From NCBI GenBank assembly GCA_016764135.1, contig JAESSL010000073.1:1-8587 (forward strand): a stretch of 8,587 bases of DNA. Reading direction: 5' to 3'. The position numbers were made by a program, and so were the translations under genes. Origin of the DNA: Alphaproteobacteria bacterium (lineage in GTDB: Bacteria > Pseudomonadota > Alphaproteobacteria > UBA8366 > GCA-2717185). This document shows positions 1 through 6,418 of the stretch, piece after piece. The notes below the pieces were generated by a model, which saw only the letters and a program-made list of their open reading frames with translations, was not told the origin of the DNA and did not search any database. The first letter of the stretch is position 1. Every line of letters begins with the position of its first letter.

Positions 1-1281
1 GGCGCGGGACAAGCGCAGAAATCCAGCGGCGACTTGATCGGCGCCATGACGGTCCAGCAGTTTACGAATAAACGCCTGTTCGTCCGTCGTCACGGGCTCG
101 GTCAATTTTTCATCGGACAAAATGCGTTCGTCATCCTGACGCAGGATATCTTCGGCCGAGGGTGGTTTTTCCCATTTGGCTTTGACATTGGCGCCCCGCA
201 ACAAGCGGTCGGTGCGCGACCGTAAATTAAACGGTACGATCACAACGCACACGCCCTTGCGCCCGGCGCGCCCGGTACGGCCGCTTCGGTGCAAAAGCGT
301 CTCGCTGTTTCGGGGGATGTCTGCGTGGATCACCAAATCCAGATTCGGTAAATCAATGCCGCGCGCCGCCACGTCGGTCGCGATGCAAATCCGCGCGCGT
401 CCGTCGCGCATGGCCTGCAAGGCATGGGTGCGTTCGTTCTGACTCAACTCGCCAGAGAGCGCCACAACCGAAAAGCCCCGATTGTTGAACCGGCTCGTCA
501 TATGGTTGACCGTCGCGCGGGTCGCACAAAAGATGAGCGCGCTTTTCGACTCAAAATAACGCAGCACGTTGACGATGGCGTTTTCCCGATCATTCGGCGC
601 CACCGTAAGCGCGCGATACTCGATGTCGACATGCTGTTCGCGCTCCGATGTCGTCGAGACGCGCACCGCGTTTCGCTGATAACGCTTGGCCAGCCCGGCG
701 ATGCTGCGCGGCACCGTGGCGGAAAACATCAAGGTACGCCGATCTGACGGCGCTGAACCGAGGATATATTCAAGATCGTCGCGAAAACCCAGATCGAGCA
801 TTTCATCCGCTTCATCCAGCACCACGGCTTTAAACGTCGAGGTGTCCAATGATCCGCGCTCGATATGATCGCGAAGCCGCCCCGGCGTCCCCACAACGAT
901 ATGCGCGCCGCGATCCAGCGCCCGGCGTTCCATGCGCATGTCCATGCCGCCCACACAGGACGCCACGGAGGCGCCGGTCAGCGCATACAGCCATTCCAGC
1001 TCCCGTTTGACCTGTATCGCCAACTCGCGCGTCGGCGCCACGATCAGCGCCAGCGGCGTCGTTGCGCGATCAAACCGCTCCGCTCCGTCCAGCAAGGTTG
1101 GCGCGAGCGATATGCCAAACGCAACGGTCTTGCCCGACCCGGTCTGCGCGGAGACCAGCATATCGGCGTCCAAAAGTTTAGGGGCCAGCATTTCCTTCTG
1201 AACAGGGGTCAGCACTTCATAACCGCGTTTCTGCAACGCCTGTCCAAGCGCCGGAACGACGCCTTCAAATAATGTCATCAT
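1..1281 (-). CDS. DEAD-box ATP-dependent RNA helicase (C-terminus cut by window edge)
   Basis: ATP-dependent RNA helicase of the DEAD-box (SF2) family, expected to remodel RNA or ribosome-assembly intermediates in the cytoplasm. The 427 visible codons hold every core motif in order: Q-motif glutamine near 28, AQTGSGKT at 45-52, PTRELA at 83-88, GG at 111-112, TPGR at 132-135, DEAD at 156-159, SAT at 187-189, ATDVAARGID at 301-310 and HRSGRTGRAG at 331-340. Both RecA-like lobes are complete; the C-terminal extension, which in alphaproteobacterial relatives often carries a DbpA-type RNA-binding domain, begins near residue 350 and leaves the window. Two ATGs are adjacent (1281 and 1278), preceded by a purine-rich but weak ribosome site (GAAAGAA), so the exact start is undecided. 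The gene lies 142 bases downstream of the phosphonopyruvate decarboxylase on the same strand and is probably an independent housekeeping gene. The family is certain; the paralogue is not. Confidence 0.95.
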   Translation of the reverse strand, partial: MMTLFEGVVPALGQALQKRGYEVLTPVQKEMLAPKLLDADMLVSAQTGSGKTVAFGISLAPTLLDGAERFDRATTPLALIVAPTRELAIQVKRELEWLYALTGASVASCVGGMDMRMERRALDRGAHIVVGTPGRLRDHIERGSLDTSTFKAVVLDEADEMLDLGFRDDLEYILGSAPSDRRTLMFSATVPRSIAGLAKRYQRNAVRVSTTSEREQHVDIEYRALTVAPNDRENAIVNVLRYFESKSALIFCATRATVNHMTSRFNNRGFSVVALSGELSQNERTHALQAMRDGRARICIATDVAARGIDLPNLDLVIHADIPRNSETLLHRSGRTGRAGRKGVCVVIVPFNLRSRTDRLLRGANVKAKWEKPPSAEDILRQDDERILSDEKLTEPVTTDEQAFIRKLLDRHGADQVAAGFLRLSRA

Positions 1282-1390
1282 GTTTCTTTCAATATGCGGG
1301 CCGCCGATGGAAAAGGCGCGGCGGATCACTGCGCATTTGCGGTCTTCTACGTTGTGTCCGCCTGAATGTACAGCACGAGGGCGGCGGAAG

Positions 1391-1430
1391 CGTAAATTTT
1401 CGCGCAGGGGCGTAAAGTTTTGCTCAGGCG
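1391..1430. repeat. Two tandem imperfect 20-base direct repeats
   Basis: Two adjacent 20-base units (1391-1410 and 1411-1430) share 16 of 20 positions. Both begin CGTAAA and carry CAGG near the end. The second unit runs over the stop codon of the phosphonopyruvate decarboxylase (1424-1426), and the pair sits 110-150 bases upstream of the helicase start. It could be a tandem protein-binding site for the helicase promoter, or chance similarity. I see no well-formed promoter hexamers beside it. Confidence 0.4.
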
Positions 1431-2569
1431 GTCGGTTTCGTCAGGAAATCCCGAAACCGGCGCGCAACGTCATACGGCGACACCGTGGGACGGCCTAGAT
1501 TCTTGATGCTGCCCGGCTGCACGCGAACGCGGATAAAATGCGGCCCCGGCGTCTTCAGACATTCGGCGACGCTGATTTCAAACCCGGCAAGATCATCGAC
1601 CGTGGCGCCGCTGGCGTAACCGCAGGCCAGCGCAATGCGGGCGAAATCCACCCCGGCGGACACAGTCGCCTGCCCCCCTGTGGAATCATGCACGCCATTA
1701 TCGAACAGAATGTGGATGAGGTTCTTCGGGTTTTGCGCGCCGATGGTGGCGAAATTCCCCATTTTCATAAGAGCGGCGCCATCCCCGTCCAGTACAACGA
1801 CCGGACGGTCCGTATTCGTCGCCACGCCCAGCCCCATTGCGCTGGCGCAGCCCATGGAGCCGACCTGATAGATATGCTGTTCCCGATCCGCCAACGTAAA
1901 GAGCTCGCGACCGCATTCTCCCGTCGTCGCAATAATCGCCGCATCGTCACCGACAAGCGGCAACAAACGTTCCATAACATCGAAACGCCGAGGCAAATCG
2001 CCGCCAGTCGCGCGCTCCCGCAAATCACCCATGGGACGCGTGGGCAAGGGCGGTTCAATCAACGCCGCATCCGCAACCGAGCCTTTGGCCATCACGAAGG
2101 CGTAGGGCAAGTTTCGCGTCGTCATTTGCTCTATCACGAGCGACAGCGCGGGTTGAATTTGATCGGGCTCGCTGGGAAAGCGCGCGTGGCGTACGTCTAT
2201 ATCGTCCAGAATGGGCTCAACGATCTGGCCCATCAGCTCATGTTGCGGTTCGTCGTACAGTCCCGGTTGCCCGCGCCATGTCACGATCATCATCGTCGGG
2301 ATGCGAAACGGCCAGTTCATCGAGGTCAATGGATTAACCGTATTGCCCAACCCGGAATTCTGGCAAATTACCACGGTCTTTCGACCCGCCAACCAGGCCC
2401 CGGCGGCGATGCCGACCGCCTCCCCCTCACTAGCCGCGCCAACGTAATCCAGATCCTTGCGGGTAATCACCCGATTGATGACCGGCGTCAGAAACGAGCA
2501 CGGCACGCCGGTGTAAAAGTCATACCCGGCGTCGCGGGCGGGGTCGAGAAACGCATCTGCTTCTATCAT
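1424..2569 (-). CDS. aepY: Phosphonopyruvate decarboxylase (thiamine diphosphate enzyme)
   Basis: Decarboxylates 3-phosphonopyruvate to phosphonoacetaldehyde, the irreversible step that drives phosphonate synthesis. At 381 residues it has the usual single-chain length of the family; the related sulfopyruvate decarboxylase is normally split into two subunits. The N-terminal pyrimidine-binding domain shows YTGVPCSFL at 19-27 and SEGEAVGIAAGAW at 47-59, with the glutamate that activates the cofactor. The C-terminal pyrophosphate-binding domain has a GDG motif at 262-264 followed 26 residues later by N291-G292, and GGQAT at 298-302. The ATG at 2569 lies 10 bases after the stop of the PEP mutase fusion gene, so the two are almost certainly cotranscribed. 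The ribosome site is weak (GAAGC), compatible with coupling to the upstream gene. Identity rests on the motifs plus the PEP mutase neighbour; acetolactate-synthase-like activity is unlikely given the length and context. Confidence 0.92.
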   Translation of the reverse strand: MIEADAFLDPARDAGYDFYTGVPCSFLTPVINRVITRKDLDYVGAASEGEAVGIAAGAWLAGRKTVVICQNSGLGNTVNPLTSMNWPFRIPTMMIVTWRGQPGLYDEPQHELMGQIVEPILDDIDVRHARFPSEPDQIQPALSLVIEQMTTRNLPYAFVMAKGSVADAALIEPPLPTRPMGDLRERATGGDLPRRFDVMERLLPLVGDDAAIIATTGECGRELFTLADREQHIYQVGSMGCASAMGLGVATNTDRPVVVLDGDGAALMKMGNFATIGAQNPKNLIHILFDNGVHDSTGGQATVSAGVDFARIALACGYASGATVDDLAGFEISVAECLKTPGPHFIRVRVQPGSIKNLGRPTVSPYDVARRFRDFLTKPTA

Positions 2570-2579
2570 GGAGCTTCAA

Positions 2580-4241
2580 TCACAGAATGTTTCGCGCCCG
2601 CGCCAGATCAAGCACGTCGTCAATATCGAGCCATTGGCCGGTGATGTACTGAACCTGAACCTTATGTCCGCCCGCGATCAGGCGGTTGAGAAGATCAGGA
2701 ATTTCACCATTCGCTAAAGAGCCATCCGCCGCCATGGCGTCCAACTCCGCGCCCACCAGCGCAGCGCCTGCCTCGCTCAGCTTCAACAATCCAATCCATT
2801 CGCCCGACGCGTCCTCGGGCGACACACTTGCGCCGGCGCCCGTCAGATGTACCGGGTCGTCATCCAGAAAATCCGTAGAAAATGCCCGGTCGCACGAAAC
2901 CAGGTCGCGCACCAATCCTTCGGAGGACTGTTCACGGTCTTGCCACAGAGCGTCTGCAACGATCACGATATCGCCCTCAGCGCGCAACAAGGCGTCGAGC
3001 ATATAGGGCCTGAACAGGATATCGCCATAGCTGACGAGGCAGGATCCATTGAGGAGATCCCGCGCACAAGCCAGCGATTGCAGCTCCTTGGTCTCTGCAA
3101 AGTCGTCATTATCCCGCACGCCGATGGAGGGGAAATCAATGGCGTCTTTTTTGTAGCCGCGCACCACCGTCACATCCTGTACGCCCGCGTCATTCAGCAT
3201 CGAAATCTGACGCCGCAGCAACGGTTGTCCCCGCACGTCGATCATGCATTTGGGTATATCGTCGGTCAGCGAGCCCAGCCCGGCGCCCCGTGACGCCGCC
3301 AAAACGATGGATTTATATCCCGCGTCCCGAGACGGCAGATAGCGCGCCTCGGCCTCGGCCAGCTCCGCATTGCCCGTCAACTCGAAAACTTCCTTCACGC
3401 TGCTGATGCGCTCTTCGACGCCCAGCAACGATTCGGATTCAAAAATTTCCCGGCTGACGTCCCGCATCGCCTGAATAGCGACGCGCATATTGTGATTGGC
3501 CCAGATAATCAGGCTGATGTCATGGTCGCGAAACTGTTGCGCCGGCGTCGCGTAATACATGGTTGGTACGATCACCACCGGGGCGCGGTTGCCCCATTCC
3601 TTGGCGAAGCCCAGAATTTCACCCGGATCCGATACTTTCGAGTGGATCAAAATCGCATCGGCGCCAGCCCGATGATAAGCCTCCGCCCGGCGCAGCGCCT
3701 CGTCCATGCCCCAGCCGGAGATCAAGGCCTCGACCCGCGCGATGATGCTGAAATTGTCGTCCCGCTGGCTGTCCTTGCCCTCTTTGATCTTGCCGCAGAA
3801 TTCGTCGATATCCGCCAGCGGTTGCGCGCTTCCCAGAAAGCTGTTGGTTTTTGGAAACAGTTTATCTTCAATGCAGACAGCGGCGATATCGCGCTGCTCC
3901 AGCTTTTTCACAAGACGACGCATATTGTTAAAGTTGCCATAGCCAGTGTCGCCATCGACCAGAATGGGAATCGACGTCGCGTCAGACATGAACTCCAGCA
4001 CTTCCATCACCTGGGTCCAGGACGCCTCGTTATTGTCCCGCACGCCAAGCGCCGCCGACATAGACAATCCCGACGCCCAGATGCCACTGAAACCGGTTTC
4101 CTCGACAACCCGAGCGGACAAACCGTTATGCGCTTCCATGATAAAGTCGAGCGAAGACTGCGTTAGCATCTCCCGGAACCGCGCCGCCTTTGACATTGTC
4201 ACAGGAGCGCGCCCTTCAACCAACGCCAGGTTTGACGTCAT
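2580..4241 (-). CDS. aepX: Bifunctional phosphoenolpyruvate mutase / nucleotidyltransferase
   Basis: A 553-residue fusion. Residues about 20-300 are a PEP mutase of the isocitrate-lyase superfamily, which converts PEP to phosphonopyruvate and so forms the C-P bond. Visible are GIWASGLSMSA at 53-63, the Mg-binding DGDTGYGN at 96-103, and the mutase-type gating loop EDKLFPKTNS at 125-134 that separates it from methylisocitrate lyase. Residues about 311-553 are a LicC/PntC-like nucleotidyltransferase: a modified LAASRGAGLGSLT at 314-326, PKCM at 330-333, the metal-binding YGDILF at 405-410 and WLDIDDVLDL at 537-546. Such domains fused or adjacent to phosphonate enzymes are known, and a characterised CTP-dependent one makes CMP-2-aminoethylphosphonate; that this one uses CTP is inference. 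The ATG at 4241 is chosen because AAGGAG sits 8 bases upstream; the TTG at 4247 would leave only 2 bases. It follows the acyl-CoA dehydrogenase after 45 bases and precedes the decarboxylase by 10. Confidence 0.93.
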   Translation of the reverse strand: MTSNLALVEGRAPVTMSKAARFREMLTQSSLDFIMEAHNGLSARVVEETGFSGIWASGLSMSAALGVRDNNEASWTQVMEVLEFMSDATSIPILVDGDTGYGNFNNMRRLVKKLEQRDIAAVCIEDKLFPKTNSFLGSAQPLADIDEFCGKIKEGKDSQRDDNFSIIARVEALISGWGMDEALRRAEAYHRAGADAILIHSKVSDPGEILGFAKEWGNRAPVVIVPTMYYATPAQQFRDHDISLIIWANHNMRVAIQAMRDVSREIFESESLLGVEERISSVKEVFELTGNAELAEAEARYLPSRDAGYKSIVLAASRGAGLGSLTDDIPKCMIDVRGQPLLRRQISMLNDAGVQDVTVVRGYKKDAIDFPSIGVRDNDDFAETKELQSLACARDLLNGSCLVSYGDILFRPYMLDALLRAEGDIVIVADALWQDREQSSEGLVRDLVSCDRAFSTDFLDDDPVHLTGAGASVSPEDASGEWIGLLKLSEAGAALVGAELDAMAADGSLANGEIPDLLNRLIAGGHKVQVQYITGQWLDIDDVLDLARARNIL

Positions 4242-4249
4242 TCTCAAGT

Positions 4250-4255
4250 CTCCTT
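4250..4255 (-). promoter_or_regulatory. Ribosome binding site of the PEP mutase fusion
   Basis: AAGGAG on the minus strand, with an 8-base spacer before the ATG at 4241. This is the strongest Shine-Dalgarno of the minus-strand gene set and decides the start against an in-frame TTG at 4247. It suggests independent, efficient translation of the fusion rather than coupling to the dehydrogenase upstream. Confidence 0.8.
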
Positions 4256-4270
4256 CACATAATACCGGAC

Positions 4271-4284
4271 GGCTGAACGCAGCC
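4271..4284. repeat. Short hairpin between acyl-CoA dehydrogenase and PEP mutase genes
   Basis: GGCTG, a 4-base loop, then CAGCC: a perfect 5-base-pair stem just after the dehydrogenase stop codon (4287-4289) and upstream of the PEP mutase ribosome site. On the transcribed minus strand no T-run follows, so it is not a convincing intrinsic terminator. It may be an RNA-processing or attenuation element, or chance. Confidence 0.25.
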
Positions 4285-4286
4285 CT

Positions 4287-5453
4287 TTAGTAGGACTTCG
4301 GTAGGTGCAAAACCCGCTCCGCGATATAGTTCAGAATCATCTGCGGACTGACCGGCGCAATGCGCGGCAACAGTGATTCCCGAAGCAGGCGCTCAACGTG
4401 GAATTCCTTGGCGTAACCCATGCCGCCATGGGTCATGACTGCATTGGTCGCAGCTTTGAAACCGGCCTCGGCGCCAAGATACTTAGTCGCATTGGCCTCG
4501 GCGCCGCAGGGTTCTCCATTATCGTACAGATACCCCGCCTTCAGCCCCATTAGATAAGCGGCTTCCAGCGCCATCCAGTCTTCGGCCAGCGGATGTTGTA
4601 TCGATTGATTTTGACCGATGGGACGGTCGAACACTTCGCGCTCCTGCGCATATTTTACCGCGCGGGCCAGCGCGTTCTGGCCAATGCCAACCGCCTCCAT
4701 GCCAATCAGAATGCGCTCGGGGTTCATACTGTGCAGAATATAGCGGAATCCCATGCCTTCTTCGCCAATGCGGTCCTCCAACGGGACGGGCAATCCGTCG
4801 AAAAAGACTTCATTGGAATCGACCGCTTTGCGGCCCATTTTTTCGATCTCGCGGATGTCGCAATAATCCCGATCCAGATCCGTATAGAACAGCGACAATC
4901 CTTCCGTTGGTTTTTTGCAATCCTCGATCGCCGTCGTGCGCGCCAGCAACAAAATCTTGCTGGCCTCCTGCGCGGTGGTCGTCCAGATTTTCTTGCCGTT
5001 GACGATATAGCCGTTGCCGCTGCGCTCCGCGCGGGTTTTCAACTTTGTCGTGTTCAATCCGGCGTCTGGCTCGGTCACGCCAAAACAGGTCAGCAGATTG
5101 CCTTGAACCAAATCCGGCAACCACCGTTGTTTCTGCTCGTCCGTGCCGAACACGACAATGGGATGCGGTCCGAAGATGTTGATATGGACCGATGAACACG
5201 CGGTCATCGCGCCGGGCGAGCGGCCGATCTGATGCATCATCAACGCCGCTTCCGTAACGCCCAGACCGGCGCCGCCATATTCTTCCGGCATGGCGATACC
5301 CAGCCAGCCGCCATCCGCCATGGCTTTATGGAATTCGAAGGGAAAATCACCCGTATGATCATGATCGAACCAGTAAGCATCATCAAAATCCGCACTCAGC
5401 TTGGCGATACTGTCGACGATTGATTGCTGTTGGTCGTTTAACTGAAATGACAT
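4287..5453 (-). CDS. Acyl-CoA dehydrogenase family flavoprotein
   Basis: FAD-dependent alpha,beta-dehydrogenase of an acyl-CoA thioester, passing electrons to electron-transfer flavoprotein. The full 388 residues match the family length. Visible are GWLGIAMPEEYGGAG at 49-63, the flavin-contacting CFGVTEPDAG at 123-132, WTTTAQ at 157-162, an EREVFDRPIG segment at 271-280, and THGGMGYAKE at 341-350. The residue aligning with the usual catalytic Glu of the medium-chain enzyme is P367, inside a RIAPVSP stretch. E246 in NPERILIG occupies the alternative position used by isovaleryl-CoA and long-chain acyl-CoA dehydrogenases, so it is the likely catalytic base. Start ATG at 5453; the ribosome site is weak. 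It is the first gene of the minus-strand set that continues into PEP mutase and is divergent from the short-chain dehydrogenase. The substrate is unknown; a branched or short dicarboxylic acyl-CoA would fit the nearby hydratase and lyase. Confidence 0.92.
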   Translation of the reverse strand: MSFQLNDQQQSIVDSIAKLSADFDDAYWFDHDHTGDFPFEFHKAMADGGWLGIAMPEEYGGAGLGVTEAALMMHQIGRSPGAMTACSSVHINIFGPHPIVVFGTDEQKQRWLPDLVQGNLLTCFGVTEPDAGLNTTKLKTRAERSGNGYIVNGKKIWTTTAQEASKILLLARTTAIEDCKKPTEGLSLFYTDLDRDYCDIREIEKMGRKAVDSNEVFFDGLPVPLEDRIGEEGMGFRYILHSMNPERILIGMEAVGIGQNALARAVKYAQEREVFDRPIGQNQSIQHPLAEDWMALEAAYLMGLKAGYLYDNGEPCGAEANATKYLGAEAGFKAATNAVMTHGGMGYAKEFHVERLLRESLLPRIAPVSPQMILNYIAERVLHLPKSY

Positions 5454-5533
5454 TATCTATCTAAACCTGATTGTGGATCCGTCTCATTCTGCACCGCGAT
5501 ACTAATGCCTGAATGATGATGGAGCCATGGCCA

Positions 5534-5570
5534 TTTCCCACGCCCCGTGAATCCGCGGCTATTTGGGAAA
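5534..5570. repeat. Inverted repeat in the divergent promoter spacer
   Basis: TTTCCCA (5534-5540) and TGGGAAA (5564-5570) are perfect 7-base inverted arms separated by 23 bases, in the 147-base spacer between the divergent acyl-CoA dehydrogenase and short-chain dehydrogenase genes. The left arm abuts an 8-base palindrome GCCATGGC at 5524-5531. This layout could be an operator for a dimeric regulator controlling both directions. No regulator gene is in the window and no strong sigma-70 hexamers could be assigned. Confidence 0.35.
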
Positions 5571-5587
5571 CCACGACATCTCGACTT

Positions 5588-5594
5588 GAAAGGA
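5588..5594 (+). promoter_or_regulatory. Ribosome binding site of the short-chain dehydrogenase
   Basis: GAAAGGA with a 6-base spacer to the ATG at 5601. It rules out an in-frame GTG at 5547, which would add 18 residues not typical of the family, and an ATG at 5595 that would abut the site. Confidence 0.75.
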
Positions 5595-5600
5595 ATGCTC

Positions 5601-6365
5601 ATGACACGGCAACTCGAAAACAAGATCGCAATCGTCACCGGCGCCGCCAGGGGCCTTGGGCGGGAATATGCCCAACGTCTGGCTGCGGAAGGCGCAGCTG
5701 TAATTTGCGGCGATGTCCGCGATTGCGCCGATACGCTGGCGGCGATCGAGGCCGAAGGCGGACGCGGCCTGTCTGTATCGCTGGATGTCGCCGATATGGA
5801 TAGTTGCGCCGCCATGGCCGCCGCCGCGACAGACGCCTTTGGAACCATCGATGTTCTGATCAACAACGCGGCGCTGTATGGCGGGCTCCAGAGCGCCAAA
5901 TTTGACGATCTCGACCCTGAGGAATGGCGCCGCGTGCTGGACGTCAATGTCACCGGCGTCTGGAATTGTTGCAAGGCGGTTGTTCCAGCGATGCGGATCG
6001 CCAAACAGGGCAGCATCATCAATATTTCGTCGCTGGCCGCGGTCTACGGCATGCCCTACGCCTTGCATTATTCCATGTCGAAGGCCGCCGTGATCGGCAT
6101 GACGCGAAGTCTGGCGCGAGAATTGGGCCGCGACTGGATTCGCGTCAACGCCGTGGCGCCCTCCGCCGTGATGACCGAGGGGACCGAGGAGTTCTTTGGC
6201 GACAATCTGGCGCACGCCAAGGACGTTATCGCAGCAAACCAGAGCCTGAAACGTAATCTGGACCCGAGCGATTTATCGGGAACGATTATCTATCTGGCCA
6301 GCGACGCGAGTAAATTCGTCACCGGCCAGACGATAATGGTGGATGGTGGAACGGTCTCCCTGTAG
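5601..6365 (+). CDS. Short-chain dehydrogenase/reductase (SDR), NAD-type
   Basis: Classical SDR oxidoreductase of 254 residues, acting on an alcohol/carbonyl pair in the cytoplasm. The nucleotide-binding TGAARGLG is at 13-20, and the acidic residue D38 at the end of the second beta strand favours NAD(H) over NADP(H). NNA is at 88-90 and the catalytic tetrad is N116, S144, Y157 and K161 (YSMSK). NAVAPSAVMT at 183-192 replaces the usual glycine of the PG motif with serine. Translation begins at the ATG at 5601 behind a good ribosome site. It is the only large plus-strand gene, divergent from the acyl-CoA dehydrogenase and convergent with the CitE-type lyase. Substrate is not readable from sequence: a 3-hydroxyacyl-CoA would suit the CoA genes, and phosphonoacetaldehyde would suit the phosphonate genes. 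Known reducers of phosphonoacetaldehyde are mostly iron-dependent alcohol dehydrogenases, so that second idea is speculative. Confidence 0.93.
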   Translation: MTRQLENKIAIVTGAARGLGREYAQRLAAEGAAVICGDVRDCADTLAAIEAEGGRGLSVSLDVADMDSCAAMAAAATDAFGTIDVLINNAALYGGLQSAKFDDLDPEEWRRVLDVNVTGVWNCCKAVVPAMRIAKQGSIINISSLAAVYGMPYALHYSMSKAAVIGMTRSLARELGRDWIRVNAVAPSAVMTEGTEEFFGDNLAHAKDVIAANQSLKRNLDPSDLSGTIIYLASDASKFVTGQTIMVDGGTVSL

Positions 6366-6418
6366 CGCCCGTTCCCCAGTATCGATTCTTGAGCAGTTGA
6401 TTCCGCTATAACGCGCTA
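6363..6418. repeat. Inverted repeat bridging two convergent stop codons
   Basis: TAGCGC-CC-GTT (6363-6373) is mirrored by AACGCGCTA (6410-6418), nine base pairs with a two-base bulge and a 36-base loop. The arms include the stop codons of the short-chain dehydrogenase (6363-6365) and of the CitE-type gene (6416-6418, minus strand). The right arm also belongs to a perfect palindrome, GCGCTAGCGC at 6413-6422. No T-run follows either arm, so an intrinsic terminator is not shown, though the position suits a bidirectional transcription end. Confidence 0.3.

Noticed and set aside
1538..2644. Plus-strand open frame of 368 codons antisense to the phosphonopyruvate decarboxylase
   Set aside because: It lies opposite a complete, motif-rich thiamine enzyme, runs into the end of the PEP mutase gene, is rich in Arg/His/Gly and shows no recognisable domain. 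It is a reading-frame shadow of a GC-rich gene.
3492..4166. Plus-strand open frame of 224 codons opposite the PEP mutase domain
   Set aside because: Antisense to conserved catalytic motifs on the minus strand, with low-complexity Arg/His-rich composition and no ribosome site that I could see.
4245..4247. TTG as start of the PEP mutase fusion
   Set aside because: The AAGGAG site would be only 2 bases away. The ATG at 4241 has an 8-base spacer.
5547..5600. GTG-initiated 18-residue N-terminal extension of the SDR
   Set aside because: The extension precedes the family's normal N-terminus and lies upstream of a good ribosome site serving the ATG at 5601.
5453..6215. Two long minus-strand open frames opposite the short-chain dehydrogenase
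   Set aside because: Both overlap the complete SDR with its full catalytic tetrad. Their translations are low-complexity and without motifs.
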